From NCBI GenBank assembly GCA_025716855.1, contig JAIXMQ010000014.1, forward strand, positions 541,001 to 605,000: a DNA stretch of 64,000 nucleotides, read 5' to 3'. Made by a program: the position numbers and the translations under genes. Shown piece after piece: positions 1 to 10,626 of this stretch; the first letter of the stretch is position 1, and each line of letters begins with the position of its first letter. The stretch is from Pilaira anomala. Lineage: Eukaryota > Mucoromycota > Mucoromycetes > Mucorales > Mucoraceae. A model generated the notes under the pieces. That model was given only the letters and a program-made list of their open reading frames with translations, ran no database searches and was not told the DNA's origin.

Positions 1-47
1 AATGGATAAGTATATGCATACAAAGTCTACTAGTATAACTTTCTTAC

Positions 48-1112
48 CTTTAATTCATGAACAAAGGCTAAAATACGAGTGATTGAAGTAGGCTCTTTGT
101 TGTATAAATTAACGATACTTTCTTTAAATAAATCGGGCTTGGTTTTCCAAAATTTAGTCAAGACCAATACGCTACTTGCATTACCCGTCAAATAAAAATT
201 AATTAATCTATCCAATAGTTCTTGGTGGACGTTGTTTAAAATAGGCTTTTTTTTTAAAAAAAAAAAAGAAGTTAATAATAAAGAATAACACACACACACA
301 CACACACTATACTTACATCAATCTGAAGTAATCCCATAAATAATAATTCGGGTACCCTTTTAACTAATATCTTTTCTAATAATACTTTTACATCATCAGC
401 AACCGAAGTATCAGCTAATTTAATAATACGTTCAATCAAGTCAAGTGAATTCAGTTGATCTTTCAAGAGTTGAGAAGCCATAGAACGAATATGTAAACTT
501 GATTGATTGAAATCTTCTTGTTTAATTACAGTCTTGTTTGAACAACTCACTGAATTAATCACGTCTATTGGTGCAATAGCAATTTGGTATAATGCAGTCA
601 GTTGTCCTCTTTTATTCTCCCATTCACCAAAAAATACATTGACTGGAAATATTTTACTACTTGTACTTTCGTTTGCAGCTTTCCATGCTCTAACAAGAAT
701 ATCAAGACCTTTTCCATCAAATAAGAAAAAGTGAGGATAATCCAAGTTTTCGTATACTTTATACCAGTCCAATTCGGGTGCCTTTTTTTTTTTTTTTTTT
801 TTTTTTTACAATGTTACTTTTTTTTATCGTGTTTATTGTATATATATATATATATCTTACCTTTTCTTTTACTACAATAACAAAGTTTTCTACGTTCCAT
901 GTAGCTTCTGTAGTATTATCACCACCGACACCTGCCATATTCACATGAGTACGAGCCATACAACCAATTACTTCTGCTACATCTTTTTCTTCGACCGTTT
1001 TATTCCCAAGTAATTCTCGTACAGAGTTTACTGAACTACAACATTCGTAACCTGCTTCCAATATCATCTTGAGAATAACGCTTTCTGTTCCATCATCTTT
1101 ATATTCCGTCAT
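48..1112 (-). CDS. NOT1: CCR4-NOT complex scaffold NOT1/CNOT1, N-terminal part (3' end beyond window)
   Basis: Scaffold of the CCR4-NOT deadenylase, which controls mRNA decay and translation in the cytoplasm. Three exons join in phase: 1112..861, 781..317 and 245..48, 305 codons, with GTAAG donors, and the gene continues off the left edge. Recognisable CNOT1 N-terminal features in order are GCMARTHVNMAG, TWNVENFVIVVKEK, LDYPHFFLFDGKGLDILVRA, SLDLIERIIKLADTS and LLFMGLLQIDV, which match human CNOT1 from roughly residue 200. The ATG at 1112 is chosen because no upstream exon is seen before the divergent gene at 1750. However, the bases just before it read ttttctttag, a good acceptor, so an unseen first exon is possible. 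Identity is firm; the start is uncertain. Confidence 0.88.
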
Positions 1113-1138
1113 GGCTAAAGAAAACACGTCAATAACGT

Positions 1139-1177
<39 letters not shown>

Positions 1178-1749
1178 CAGATTGAATTACCTTTTTTTTT
1201 AAAAAAATAACTATTAAAAAAAAAGTAATACTTCTTTCTTCTTAAGGGCGCTTAGAGGTTTTTTCTGATTTTTTTTTTTTTTTTTTTGCACGAAAAAAGG
1301 GTTCTTTATATATATATGTATGTATGTATATATTTATTTACAAATAACAAATCTAATAAGAAAAGAAGTAGGGAGGGGTTAAACCTTTTTTTTTTCGCCT
1401 TAACAATAAAAAAAAAAAAAAAAGAGACGTTTGACTTTAAGCGAGTCACATTTTATCTTTCCAAATGAAGTTCTTTTAGCATGATTATTCGTTGTCTGTT
1501 GACTTATGTAAAAGCATATCTTTACTTGACATGGTACATCCAGCCAAAGAAGTTTAATAGTTAGATGCATTACGCGCGTCTTTGATTTTTTTTAAATAAT
1601 AATAATAATAATAATGATATATTTATGAAAGAATCAATTCATCATTTTTTTTTTAGAGCCAATTAATGATATATAAAGCTTAACTTTACTTTTTTTTTTC
1701 CCTTCTCCTTTCTTTCTTCTTCTTTTCTCTTAAGCAGCTCTCAAAACTA
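1113..1749. other. Divergent intergenic region between NOT1 and the RPSA-like gene
   Basis: Shared upstream region of two divergently transcribed genes, about 640 bp. It holds poly-T runs (around 1141-1175, 1270-1287), a T(n)A(n) tract near 1190-1206, ATT/AAT repeats near 1600 and a pyrimidine-rich stretch (1690-1735) just before the ATG at 1750. No credible ORF was found. Confidence 0.6.
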
Positions 1750-2805
1750 ATGTCTTCTTGTAAGTTTACTTTGAAGTCAACAATAGACATGATATAAATA
1801 CTCACACCATCCATGATTATAAATATAGATCTTGATCCAACGCCAGAGGATATCCAACTCTTACTTGCAGCCAAATGTCACTTGGGTACAAGAAACGTAA
1901 ATAGTCAAATGAAAAAGTACATCTATACACGTCGAGCAGACGGTACATTTCTCATCCACCTTGGTAAACTCTGGGAAAAACTCATCTTGGCCGCTCGCGT
2001 ACTTGCAACCGTTACTCCCAAAAGTTCCTATGACATTTATATCTCTTCTGCCTCTGTACGCGGTCGAAGACCTGCCAATAAACTCTCCAACTACCTTCAT
2101 GCCACAGTCAATATCGGTCGCTTCTCACCTGGTACTTTTACAAAATTAGCTGATGAACCACAATACTTGGTTTGTTTAGATCCCTATGAAGATGCTCAAG
2201 CAATCAATGAAAGTAGCCATTGTTGTATTCCTGTCATTGCCTTTACAAATTCGGATTCTTCTCTCAAGTTTGTGGATTTAGCTATTCCTTGTAATACCGC
2301 TGGTGCTCAGTCAATTGGTGTCATGTGTTACCTTTTGGCTCGTGCTGTATTAAGACTGAAAGGAAAGATAAAGTATACGGTACCTTGGGATGTTATTCCT
2401 GATATGTTCTTTTATACAGAAGAAGTCGATCAAATTGAAGAAGACGCAGAAGAGTATTCTGGTGATAATCAAAACGATACGAGTGGTGGTGGTACTTGGA
2501 ATCCAGATACTATTCAATTTAATCAACAAGATCAAGGGGATGTCAATTGGCAAAATGACAATCCAAAGGCCGACTGGATGATGACAGAAGAATCTACAAC
2601 CTTTCACATGGATCAGTCCTTTGGCGATATTCCAATGCATGCTGCGGCTACTGTTCCTCCTCCTCCTCCTCCTTTAGTTGATTGGGCCGAAGATGAACCC
2701 TATGATGCAAGTAGAGTGTCAGCAACAGTAACAGAAGAGGGATGGGATGCGCCTGCAACTAATACTTCAACATGGCAAGGATCTATGAAACAACCTTGGG
2801 ATTAA
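1750..2805 (+). CDS. Divergent 40S ribosomal protein SA/S0 (uS2) family protein
   Basis: Member of the uS2 family of small-subunit ribosomal proteins. The model has a 10-nt first exon (1750..1759), a 69-nt intron and exon 2 1829..2805, giving 328 aa starting MSSYLDPTPEDIQLLLAAK. An ATG at 1813 inside the intron would give 330 codons but a non-family N-terminus. Conserved uS2 features are PEDIQLLLAAKCHLGTRN, YIYTRRADGTFLIHLGKLWE, GRFSPGTFT, IPVIAFTNSDS, VDLAIPCNTAGAQSIGVM and VPWDVIPDMFFY. Oddities are a poorly conserved middle (RGRRPANKLSNYLHATVNIG where typical proteins have GQRAVLKFA..TGATPIAG) and a long acidic C-terminal tail with GGG, poly-Pro and W-D motifs, longer than the usual 250-295 aa. 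This is likely a paralogue rather than the main ribosomal copy (inference). Confidence 0.85.
1760..1828 (+). other. Intron 1 of the RPSA-like gene
   Basis: 69-nt intron with GTAAGT donor at 1760 and TATAG acceptor at 1828, with ATACTCAC as a possible branch site. Splicing joins ATGTCTTCTT to ATCTTGATCC in phase and yields the typical MSS-like uS2 start. Confidence 0.65.
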
Positions 2806-2870
2806 CTAATCGAAAGAAAAAAAAAAAAAAAAAATAGGGCTAATATTTATGAATAATTTTATTTTTATAA

Positions 2871-4635
2871 TTATTCATTTGCCATTGATATTAAACTCTT
2901 GACTCTATTTTTTCTGACTTCCTTTTCTAAATAAGCTTTTCCAATGATTTCTCCTACAGCATCAATCAATTGTTTCTTATCTTCTTCTGAAGGAGCTAAA
3001 TCATCTTCATCCATATCGTCTTCTGATTTGGGAGCAAATGATAAACTATTTTGTTCTGCAATATGATCCAATACAGCCTGTATAAGATATGAGTTAAAAA
3101 GTTAAAATTTTATATACATGTAAAAACTTACCACAAGTGCTTCTTTACATTTCTCGGCTTCTTGTACACGCATTGGATTTGAACTCTCTAAAGCAGATTG
3201 AAGACAATTTTCAGAATAAAATTTGATATTAGGAGCAACCAAGACACGTGTGACTTCAGGACCAATTTTATCTAATCCGATGATGGCACCATATTGAGTT
3301 GTGAGTGGACGTGCTGGGTCAAGGAAAGCACGAAGTAAAGTCTTGGTGATACGAGGTTGTAAGGTATGATAGGCTTTACCATATTGATGACAGATGGTTG
3401 CAATTAAAGAAGCTGCACGATTACGTGTTGTCCAATGATCTTGTTGTTGAGGGTTTTCACAAATGACACGACCTACTAAACAAGAAATAATGGGTGGAAT
3501 CAATTGATGAAGCTAAAATTGATGTTAGGTTTTAGTATATAGTTATATAAAGATTTTTTAAAAGAGAAAGAAAAAAAAGTTACATAGGGTTCAACAAAGA
3601 GATGCTTATTGTTAAGTAAGGAATGTGCCATAGATAACATTGCTTCAAGTACATCCAAATTCTTGTGATTTTGTGCGACTTTCTTATGAATATGTTGAAC
3701 GAAATAAGGTAATAATTGATGAAGACCAGGATCTAATCGTAAACTTTCGAATGCTTGAGACTGTAATCGTTCATCTTCACTCAAGACTGCTTCTGTAATT
3801 CTCTCAAAGTACATTTGAAGTTCTTTAGATAATACGTGTTTGACAAGAGGTTTTACGTTCACTTGATCTGTTGTGATACCGTTCGAACTTGGATGATTTT
3901 TGGCACGTTTTGATAAAAGTTCTGCCTTGGCATCTAAAAAAAAAAAACAAAAGCATTATGATATATAAATATATATATATACATCAAAAACATATATAAA
4001 AAAGGGGAGAGGAACTTACCACTAGGTGTAGGGTTTTGAGGAATGGCAGGTTGTATACCTTCAATGGCAAGCCAATGAGCTGTAAATGTGACATCCAAAG
4101 GAATCTTTGGTAAAGGTTTATTCAATACTGAATCGAAATCGATTTCTTCATCTTCGTCAAAGTAAATATCTGTCGAGTTGAGTGTCGTCTTTCTGAATTT
4201 AGGTGGTTCTCCACAGGTGTATCCATAAAGAGGCTATGCAGATAGAAATATATATAAGAAAGAGAGAGAGAGAAAGCAAGTTAAATTATAAAGGCAATAA
4301 ACTCACTTCTACATTCTTGACACGAAGTGCTGCATTAATGTCATCGACAGATAACTTTGTTCTTTTTGAGTGTCGCATAAATTTCGCAGCTTCCTATAGT
4401 ATATATTTAGCTGAAATTATATACATGTGTGTATGTGTGTGTGTGTGTTATTTTACTTGAATAAGTTCATGAACTCTGTATTCAACGTCCTGAGCTAGAG
4501 CTGTAGCTACTTCGTCTTTTAGATTAGTGACACCTAATGACTCACCAATATTCTAGAAAAGGGTTCAGTAAAGGATGCTTACAAGTAGTATCTTTGAATA
4601 CTAACTTTAATAGTTTCTTTTGGGAATACACTCAT
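2871..4635 (-). CDS. TAF6: Transcription initiation factor TFIID subunit 6 (TAF6)
   Basis: Histone-fold TAF of TFIID (and SAGA in many fungi), nuclear, pairing with TAF9. Starts MSVFPKETIKNIGESLGVTN. Order: histone fold (residues about 1-70, with RVHELIQEAAKFMRHSKRTK then LSVDDINAALRVKNVEPLYG), linker, and the C-terminal HEAT-like TAF6C domain (QMYFERITEAVLSEDE, LHQLLPYFVQHIHKKVAQN, PRITKTLLRAFLDP, TTQYGAIIGLDKIGPE). At least seven exons; the first (4635..4606) uses a GTTAGT donor and joins to 4552. The acidic C-terminus ends SLISMANE. It is convergent with the uS2-like gene (65 bp between stops) and divergent from the PDRG1-like gene (136 bp between ATGs). Exon joints in the middle are approximate. 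Confidence 0.93.
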
Positions 4636-4771
4636 GTTATATTTTGTTTCGCGTTAAAGAAAGAGAAAAAAAAATCAACTTTTTTTTTTTTTGAATTACC
4701 GTAATATACACATAAAAGAAAGCCTTGTGGCTTTTTTTTTCTTTCTTTCTTTCTCTCTCCCTCTTTTAAGA
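4636..4771. promoter_or_regulatory. Compact bidirectional promoter, TAF6 / PDRG1-like
   Basis: Only 136 bp separate the ATGs of two divergent genes, so one stretch must serve both. It holds a T-run (4679-4692) and CT-rich sequence (4738-4770) before the plus-strand ATG; no TATA box is obvious. Confidence 0.5.
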
Positions 4772-5412
4772 ATGTCTTCTTTAACGAATGAAATTGAACA
4801 AAGTAAACTAGTTTACTATAACTATAGTTTATTTAACTAAACCCTCTCTCTCTCTTTCTTGGATAGCCCTTGCAGTGAAAGAACACTTGGCAGAAGAAAT
4901 TTTAATGAACAAGCAAGCAGTAAAGTAGATGCTATATAAATATGATACAGAAAACGTGTGTGTTAACCATACAAAAAAAAAAAAAAAGATTGCAGACTTT
5001 GAAAAAAAGATACAGACAAATGCCAAAGCACTTGTTCATGTAGAAAAAGGATTGGGTAATACAGATAAAACCACCACAAACTAAAATATTAATGCATGAA
5101 ATAATAGAAAAAAAATCTTGGACATTTTTTGGTGATATGTTTATTAAATTACCAACTGACAAGACACAAGAATTGATTGAAAACGGTACATACACTTGAT
5201 AAATAAAATTGTATAATACCAAGAATTTTTTTTTTTTAAAAAAACATGTATACCTTATAGATCAAGATTTACTAGAGGAAAAGATTAAAGAAGCTAAAGA
5301 AATTATTCAAAAGAACCGAGTGATAATACAACAAATGGAAAGTAAAAAAGATTTACATGGATTTAATTTAGGCGGATTAACAGCAACAGACATGTATCAT
5401 AATAATAAATAA
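4772..5412 (+). CDS. PDRG1-like prefoldin-type chaperone subunit
   Basis: Small coiled-coil protein of the PDRG1 family, known as a subunit of the R2TP/prefoldin-like cochaperone that assembles RNA polymerases and PIKKs. Five exons (4772..4802, 4867..4919, 4989..5055, 5108..5185, 5261..5412) join in phase to 381 nt, 126 aa. Matching PDRG1 features are KQAIADFEKKIQTNAKAL (first helix), WTFFGDMFIKLPTDKT (the hallmark FGxMFIK.P turn), DQDLLEEKIKEAKEI (second helix) and LHGFNLGG near the end. It is easily missed because the largest exon is only 152 nt. It ends 6 bp from the stop of the convergent PLD gene. Confidence 0.85.
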
Positions 5413-5418
5413 AATATA

Positions 5419-7588
5419 TTAAGTAAAGATAATTAAAGGAGTCACCGTATCGATGATACCACCCAACAGTAAATTTTCATCTTTTAAATAATCTTTGGGG
5501 AACAAGACTAAATGTCCTTTGACACCATCCAATTGTTCACAAATTTCATCTTCAGTTAAATTTGGATCTGCAACATGTCCATATTTTACTTTGGTTGGAT
5601 CCGGTATAAATTTTCTATGTTGATCATACGTATGAATTGTATCATCAGGTACACAACGAAACAAGTTTCGATAGATAGCAGTATTATCTGTAGCACGCTT
5701 TAACCAGATATGATTGTATGTATGATCTGATAAAGGATCAAGAGCGGCTGCATCATGTCGTTTTGGATGATGATGTGTTTTAAAGGTATCATAGAAACTA
5801 TAGGTTCGACTGGCTCTGTCCAACATTTTGACAGGTTCATCTGCTTCAATCAGTTTAATATCTTGAGCGTTATTTAATGATCTGGCTAAAGATGGATATT
5901 TCTTTTGTTGATGATGCAGTTGTTGATGATGAGGTATATTTAATGTTTCAACTTGTTCTTCGTGTTGATATGGATATTGACTATGATTGTTACTGGTTGT
6001 CATCATATTTTCTTGTAATAATTCTGACCATTTTTCAAAATTCAAAAGGCCCAAGTGTTCTTTCCATAATTGCATACGTAAAGTATGTGCAAACTTGGCT
6101 GCTTTATACTGTGTGTGATAATGCGTTTAGAATTTCAGGAATAAATATATATAAAAAAACATATAAGTATATCTATACCTCTTTTCCGTCCATGAAAGAA
6201 GATACCATTTCTGTATCTTCTACAAGCATGGCAATTTCAGAATCTCGGTTACCCAGTTGAGATCTATCATTGATATTTGCTAAAAAAAATGTATATAACT
6301 TAGTGCTGTCATCTCTTTTATATATATATATGCTATTACTTACCAGATCCCATCAAGACAATACGATCATCTACAATCATCAATTTATCATGCAAGTACA
6401 ATAACTCACTTACATAATCAAATCTTCCATCTTCAGGTATTTCTGCCGACTCAGCTGTACTTGTAGCAGCTGAGCCTCTTCTACTTGATGGTTCTTGTTG
6501 CTGTTGTGTAGGTAAAGAGAGATGACTTGTAGAAGATTCATTGGTAGCTAATCGAGATAAATCATTTTCATCAAATGGATTTTTAATAGCAGCCTCATCA
6601 CCAAATACAGTACCACTATCATTCTGTAATCCACTACTATTTTTTCTTTGTGAGCTAAACATGGAAGATGATGTTTGGATCTTGCCATAGTTTCTTAAAC
6701 TGAACCAAGAGATATAATCGTCTGCGTTGATGCCGAGTTCTGTTAGTTTCTCAATGATGGATGCACCGCCTCTTGAAATAGTGACATATTGGAAATGCAT
6801 GACGGTTCTTAAGTAGATTTATATCAGTAAAAAGAAATACTGCGTGAAAAAAAAAAAAAAAAAAAAAAAACTGCTTACCTGGCAGAAGAAGCTTCACTAG
6901 AAGCTAAATCGCCTTCAAATGCAGGAACAAGAGGAATCAAGACATAAACTCTGAATTTTTCCTTCCTTTCATGTGCTTTTCTGATTCTTTGAACAAGCGC
7001 TTGAGCAATTTTATTTCGAAGTAACTTGTCATCCTGCGTCGTACTGACTAAAGACATGTTTTTTTTTATAAATTAATTCATGCAGTAATAACAATAATAA
7101 TAATAAATAACTTACTAAAGAATTGATTTTCAATATAAATAAAATGTTTTGCATGTGCAATACACTCCATATACGCATTATAAATCGAATGCTAATTTTT
7201 AAAGAGATAAGTAACATAGGATTTTTCGTCAGAATATAAGTCTACATACCTCACGCTCTACATCCGAACTCCATCTTGAAGAACTTCTTAATAATTGTAC
7301 TTTACAAGTGCCAGAGAAATTACTTTCATCTCTTTCAGCTACATATTCACCTTTTGGCATCAAAAATGGGATCGCACGACGATGCATACTCTTATTGGAT
7401 TTCAAGAAATTCCAACGTTGAATGAAATGACGTGCGATATCTCTTGCGATAGGACCTACTACACCTAATGTGACATCATGCCAAGGCATACGAGGTGTAG
7501 ATTTTCTATCAACTAACGTTTTGTGGTATTGAGCCACTAAAAGAAAAAAAAAAGTAGATGAGTTTTTACCGCTTTGATAAAAATGTAG

Positions 7589-7626
<38 letters not shown>

Positions 7627-10423
7627 TTACCGTTAACAAAATCTTTTACTCTGGGGTTAGAGTAATCTTGACCTGGAAAGTGTTCACGCTCATGATCTTC
7701 AAAAGGAAGATCCGAAAGTGAATGATCGTGTGTATCATAACGACTAATGATAATAAGATTTACAGTTATTATTATTATATTTTTATATAGTAATTCATGC
7801 GTTAGTTTACCCAAAGCATAAATCAAGACCGCCAATAAAAGCTAATCGGTTATCAACCACAACAATTTTCTATTTAGAATAAGTGAACATGAGAGAATTG
7901 CTTGGCCTTTTTTTTTTTTTTTTTTTTTTATATACCTCATGGTGTGACCAGAAAAGAACAGTATTCTCATTCGATAAACTATGATCTGGATGTCGTTGTA
8001 CTATACATATAAATAGAATAAGTGGAAAAATAAAGGAAAAAAGTATATTAGATAAAACTTTACCCATAATGTTTGGATGAAGGTTTTGTAACCATTGCTT
8101 AGTATGAACAGAATCAATTGTTAAAGCCACTGACATTTCTTTGTATACAACAATATAAATCTTGACTCCTTCTACTGCTTTACGATGTAATAATCTGTCT
8201 AATCTAAAGTCTTCATTTTCCTCTGGTGGTCTTCTAAGGTACTAAATTTTTATAAAAAAAGAGAGCTTTTTAAGTCTGTGTCGTAGTATATATCATGTCT
8301 ATTTTACCAGTTCAGGGGAAAGCCACCAATCTGCAATATAAATTTCTACTTTGGCAGATAAAATAGCTTCTGCAACAGCATTAAAATGGTCTATCATAGA
8401 GTGTTTAGTTATATATAAAAAAAAAATGTACAAGTGTCAAAAAAAAAAAAAAAACTTACTTTCACCATCAACAAACCATTTGACTTTAGCATTATGACGT
8501 ACAGGAGCAAAAGAACCAAAACGATGGTTTTGTACCCAAGGACTTTCATTTTGTACCTTTTCAATACTTTCAAGCCATTGATCGACTTCACGCTTTGTAC
8601 CCTTAATTTCAATCTTTCGTGATTGGTTAGAGACGGTGATATGATAACTGCCTAAATAGACACGAGGTTCCTGAATTTCAATTTTTAAGCCATTATCGAA
8701 TAATAAAATATCTGTTGGGGCTGAAGAAGCGGTATCGGAGCAAAAAGCCATGTAACTAATTAATAATAATAAAAAAAAAAGAGTTATATATAATAAAGCA
8801 ATACACACACACACACACACACGCAACTTACGAATCACGTAAAAAGATCCATTCAGTCTTCCATCGCTGAGACTTCCATAACTGACAGCACCTTGGAGAA
8901 ACATAATTGATACGATTTCTCAAATAGCCTTCTTTTCCTTTCCAACCCATATCCTGTACAATACTAATAGCGGATAATTCCAAGAACTCACAAATATCAT
9001 AACTGACTGTGACATGAGCACGAAGTAAGAGCGCTCTTAAATAATTAGTTAATTCAACTCTACGCTGTAAAGCGACTTTTTTAGACTTGATGGAAGAAGC
9101 AGCATCATCGATAGTTTGTTGATCTAGATCGTCTTCTCGATTGATACCCATGGTTGATTTAGCAGAGTCTAAAAGATTGGATAATTGGTTTGGAAAGACT
9201 GGTGGATCACATACATAGTCGTATAGGTTGGACTTGACTTTTAGTTTATAATGAAGTGCCATGAAATCAGCAATACCACGTCGAATCACCCATTTTACAT
9301 CTCCGTATTGTAATTCAATACGAAATACCCACATACTACTACCATGTAAATACTCTGAATCTGTCACAGTAAGCTATATAATAAAGTTAATATCAAAAAT
9401 TAAGGTTTTTTTTTTTTTTGGCTCTCTCGGACTTTACATATATGCATTGTAACAAGATAGGTGGCTGAAACGGAAAACGAGAGGTAAGTAATACAAAGAG
9501 ATTACACAAAATAAAATATATTTTTTTTTCTTTACCAAATTTCTTCCATATTCATCTTTTGCAAAGCAAGCAAAGATAGGATCAAAAGCAGGCGGATAAT
9601 AAGTAGCTAAAGTATGAGAAGGACCTGTATAGAGTTGCATTGAGTGTGGTGGTATAGTGGATGAACTTTGTAAATTAGCAATTAATTTCAACTTGTCTAA
9701 CGTTCGATCCCATTTATCCTTCACCCTAACTTCCTCCTCTTCTTCTTCCTGTTGATTTCGATGAGATCGAATAGTTGTTGGTGTAGTAGGTAGCATGGTT
9801 CTTATCGTACGATCAGGAAAAAAAGGTCTAGTAAAATAATTTGATTCTTCTACTCGATCTTCATTCAGAGGATCAATATGATCATTTTCCAAGTCATCGA
9901 CAGAAGGCAATTTCTCTTCATCGTCTTGTACCACATTATCTTCTTCATCGTCATCTCTTCCACGTATGGCTCCACCTGCAGAAGTAGATACGTTCATACT
10001 ATGATGTCGTGAACTTGCATTGGCTGCAATAATACTTTGATGACGTGAAGCAGGAATTGGTTTTTGGTGCCTGGCTGCACTTCTCATCAATTCAAACGTA
10101 TCACGATCAATAATTGAATCGTCGTCAGAGAAATCAGTGTTCTCTGCTACTGCATTTGTGGTTGGAGTTGTTGTATCGAGTGGGTTTAAAAATGAGATAC
10201 GGTTTAAAACACGTAACCATTGTGATCGATGATCTGATATGTTACTATCATTGTTTGTAGGTACGACTGCTTCTCTCGTGCCTGTGGTGGTGTTGGGTAG
10301 GGCTGTTGTAGGTAATACTTGATCTCCTACTTGTCCTTCATCATCTTGTTGATCTTGTGATGTCGTGGAATATTGTTTCCAACGAGCAAAATAGTCGGCG
10401 TTGTCGGCTATTGGGTTAGACAT
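5419..10423 (-). CDS. Phospholipase D with PX-PH N-terminus (PLD1/Spo14 type)
   Basis: PLD hydrolyses phosphatidylcholine to phosphatidic acid and choline on intracellular membranes; Spo14-type enzymes act in membrane traffic and sporulation. About 14 exons. A disordered, acidic N-terminus (about 300 aa, exon 10423..9536) starts MSNPIADNADYFARW. A PX domain follows (GSSMWVFRIELQYGDVKWVI), then a PH-like region (exon 8755..8460), then two catalytic HKD repeats: HEKIVVVDNRLAFIGG, formed across an intron near 7870-7940, and YLHDKLMIVDDRIVLMGSGN near 6345-6395, both HxKxxxxD. NDRSQLGNRDSEIAMLVED follows HKD2, as in PLD1/Spo14. A Ser/Gln/Thr-rich insert (SSMFSSQRKNSS to STAESAEIPE) lies just upstream of HKD2. 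Estimated length is about 1,300 aa; exon ends were read by eye. Confidence 0.92.
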
Positions 10424-10626
10424 TTCTTTTCTTTTTTTTTTAAAAAAAGAAGAAACGTTTCTGTTTATTATATGTTTTTAAAAAAAAAGGAAAGAAAGAA
10501 AGAAAGAAAGAGAGAATACAAAAAAAGAGAGGGAAAAAGAAGAGCAAGAAAAAATATTAAAATAAAGGGGCGACGAACGATTTTTATTAAGGGGAAAAAT
10601 AAAAAAAATAAAATACATATATTATT

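Noticed and set aside
1813..1828. ATG at 1813 as the start of the uS2-like protein
   Set aside because: It lies inside an intron with good borders; the spliced start at 1750 gives the family-like MSS N-terminus.
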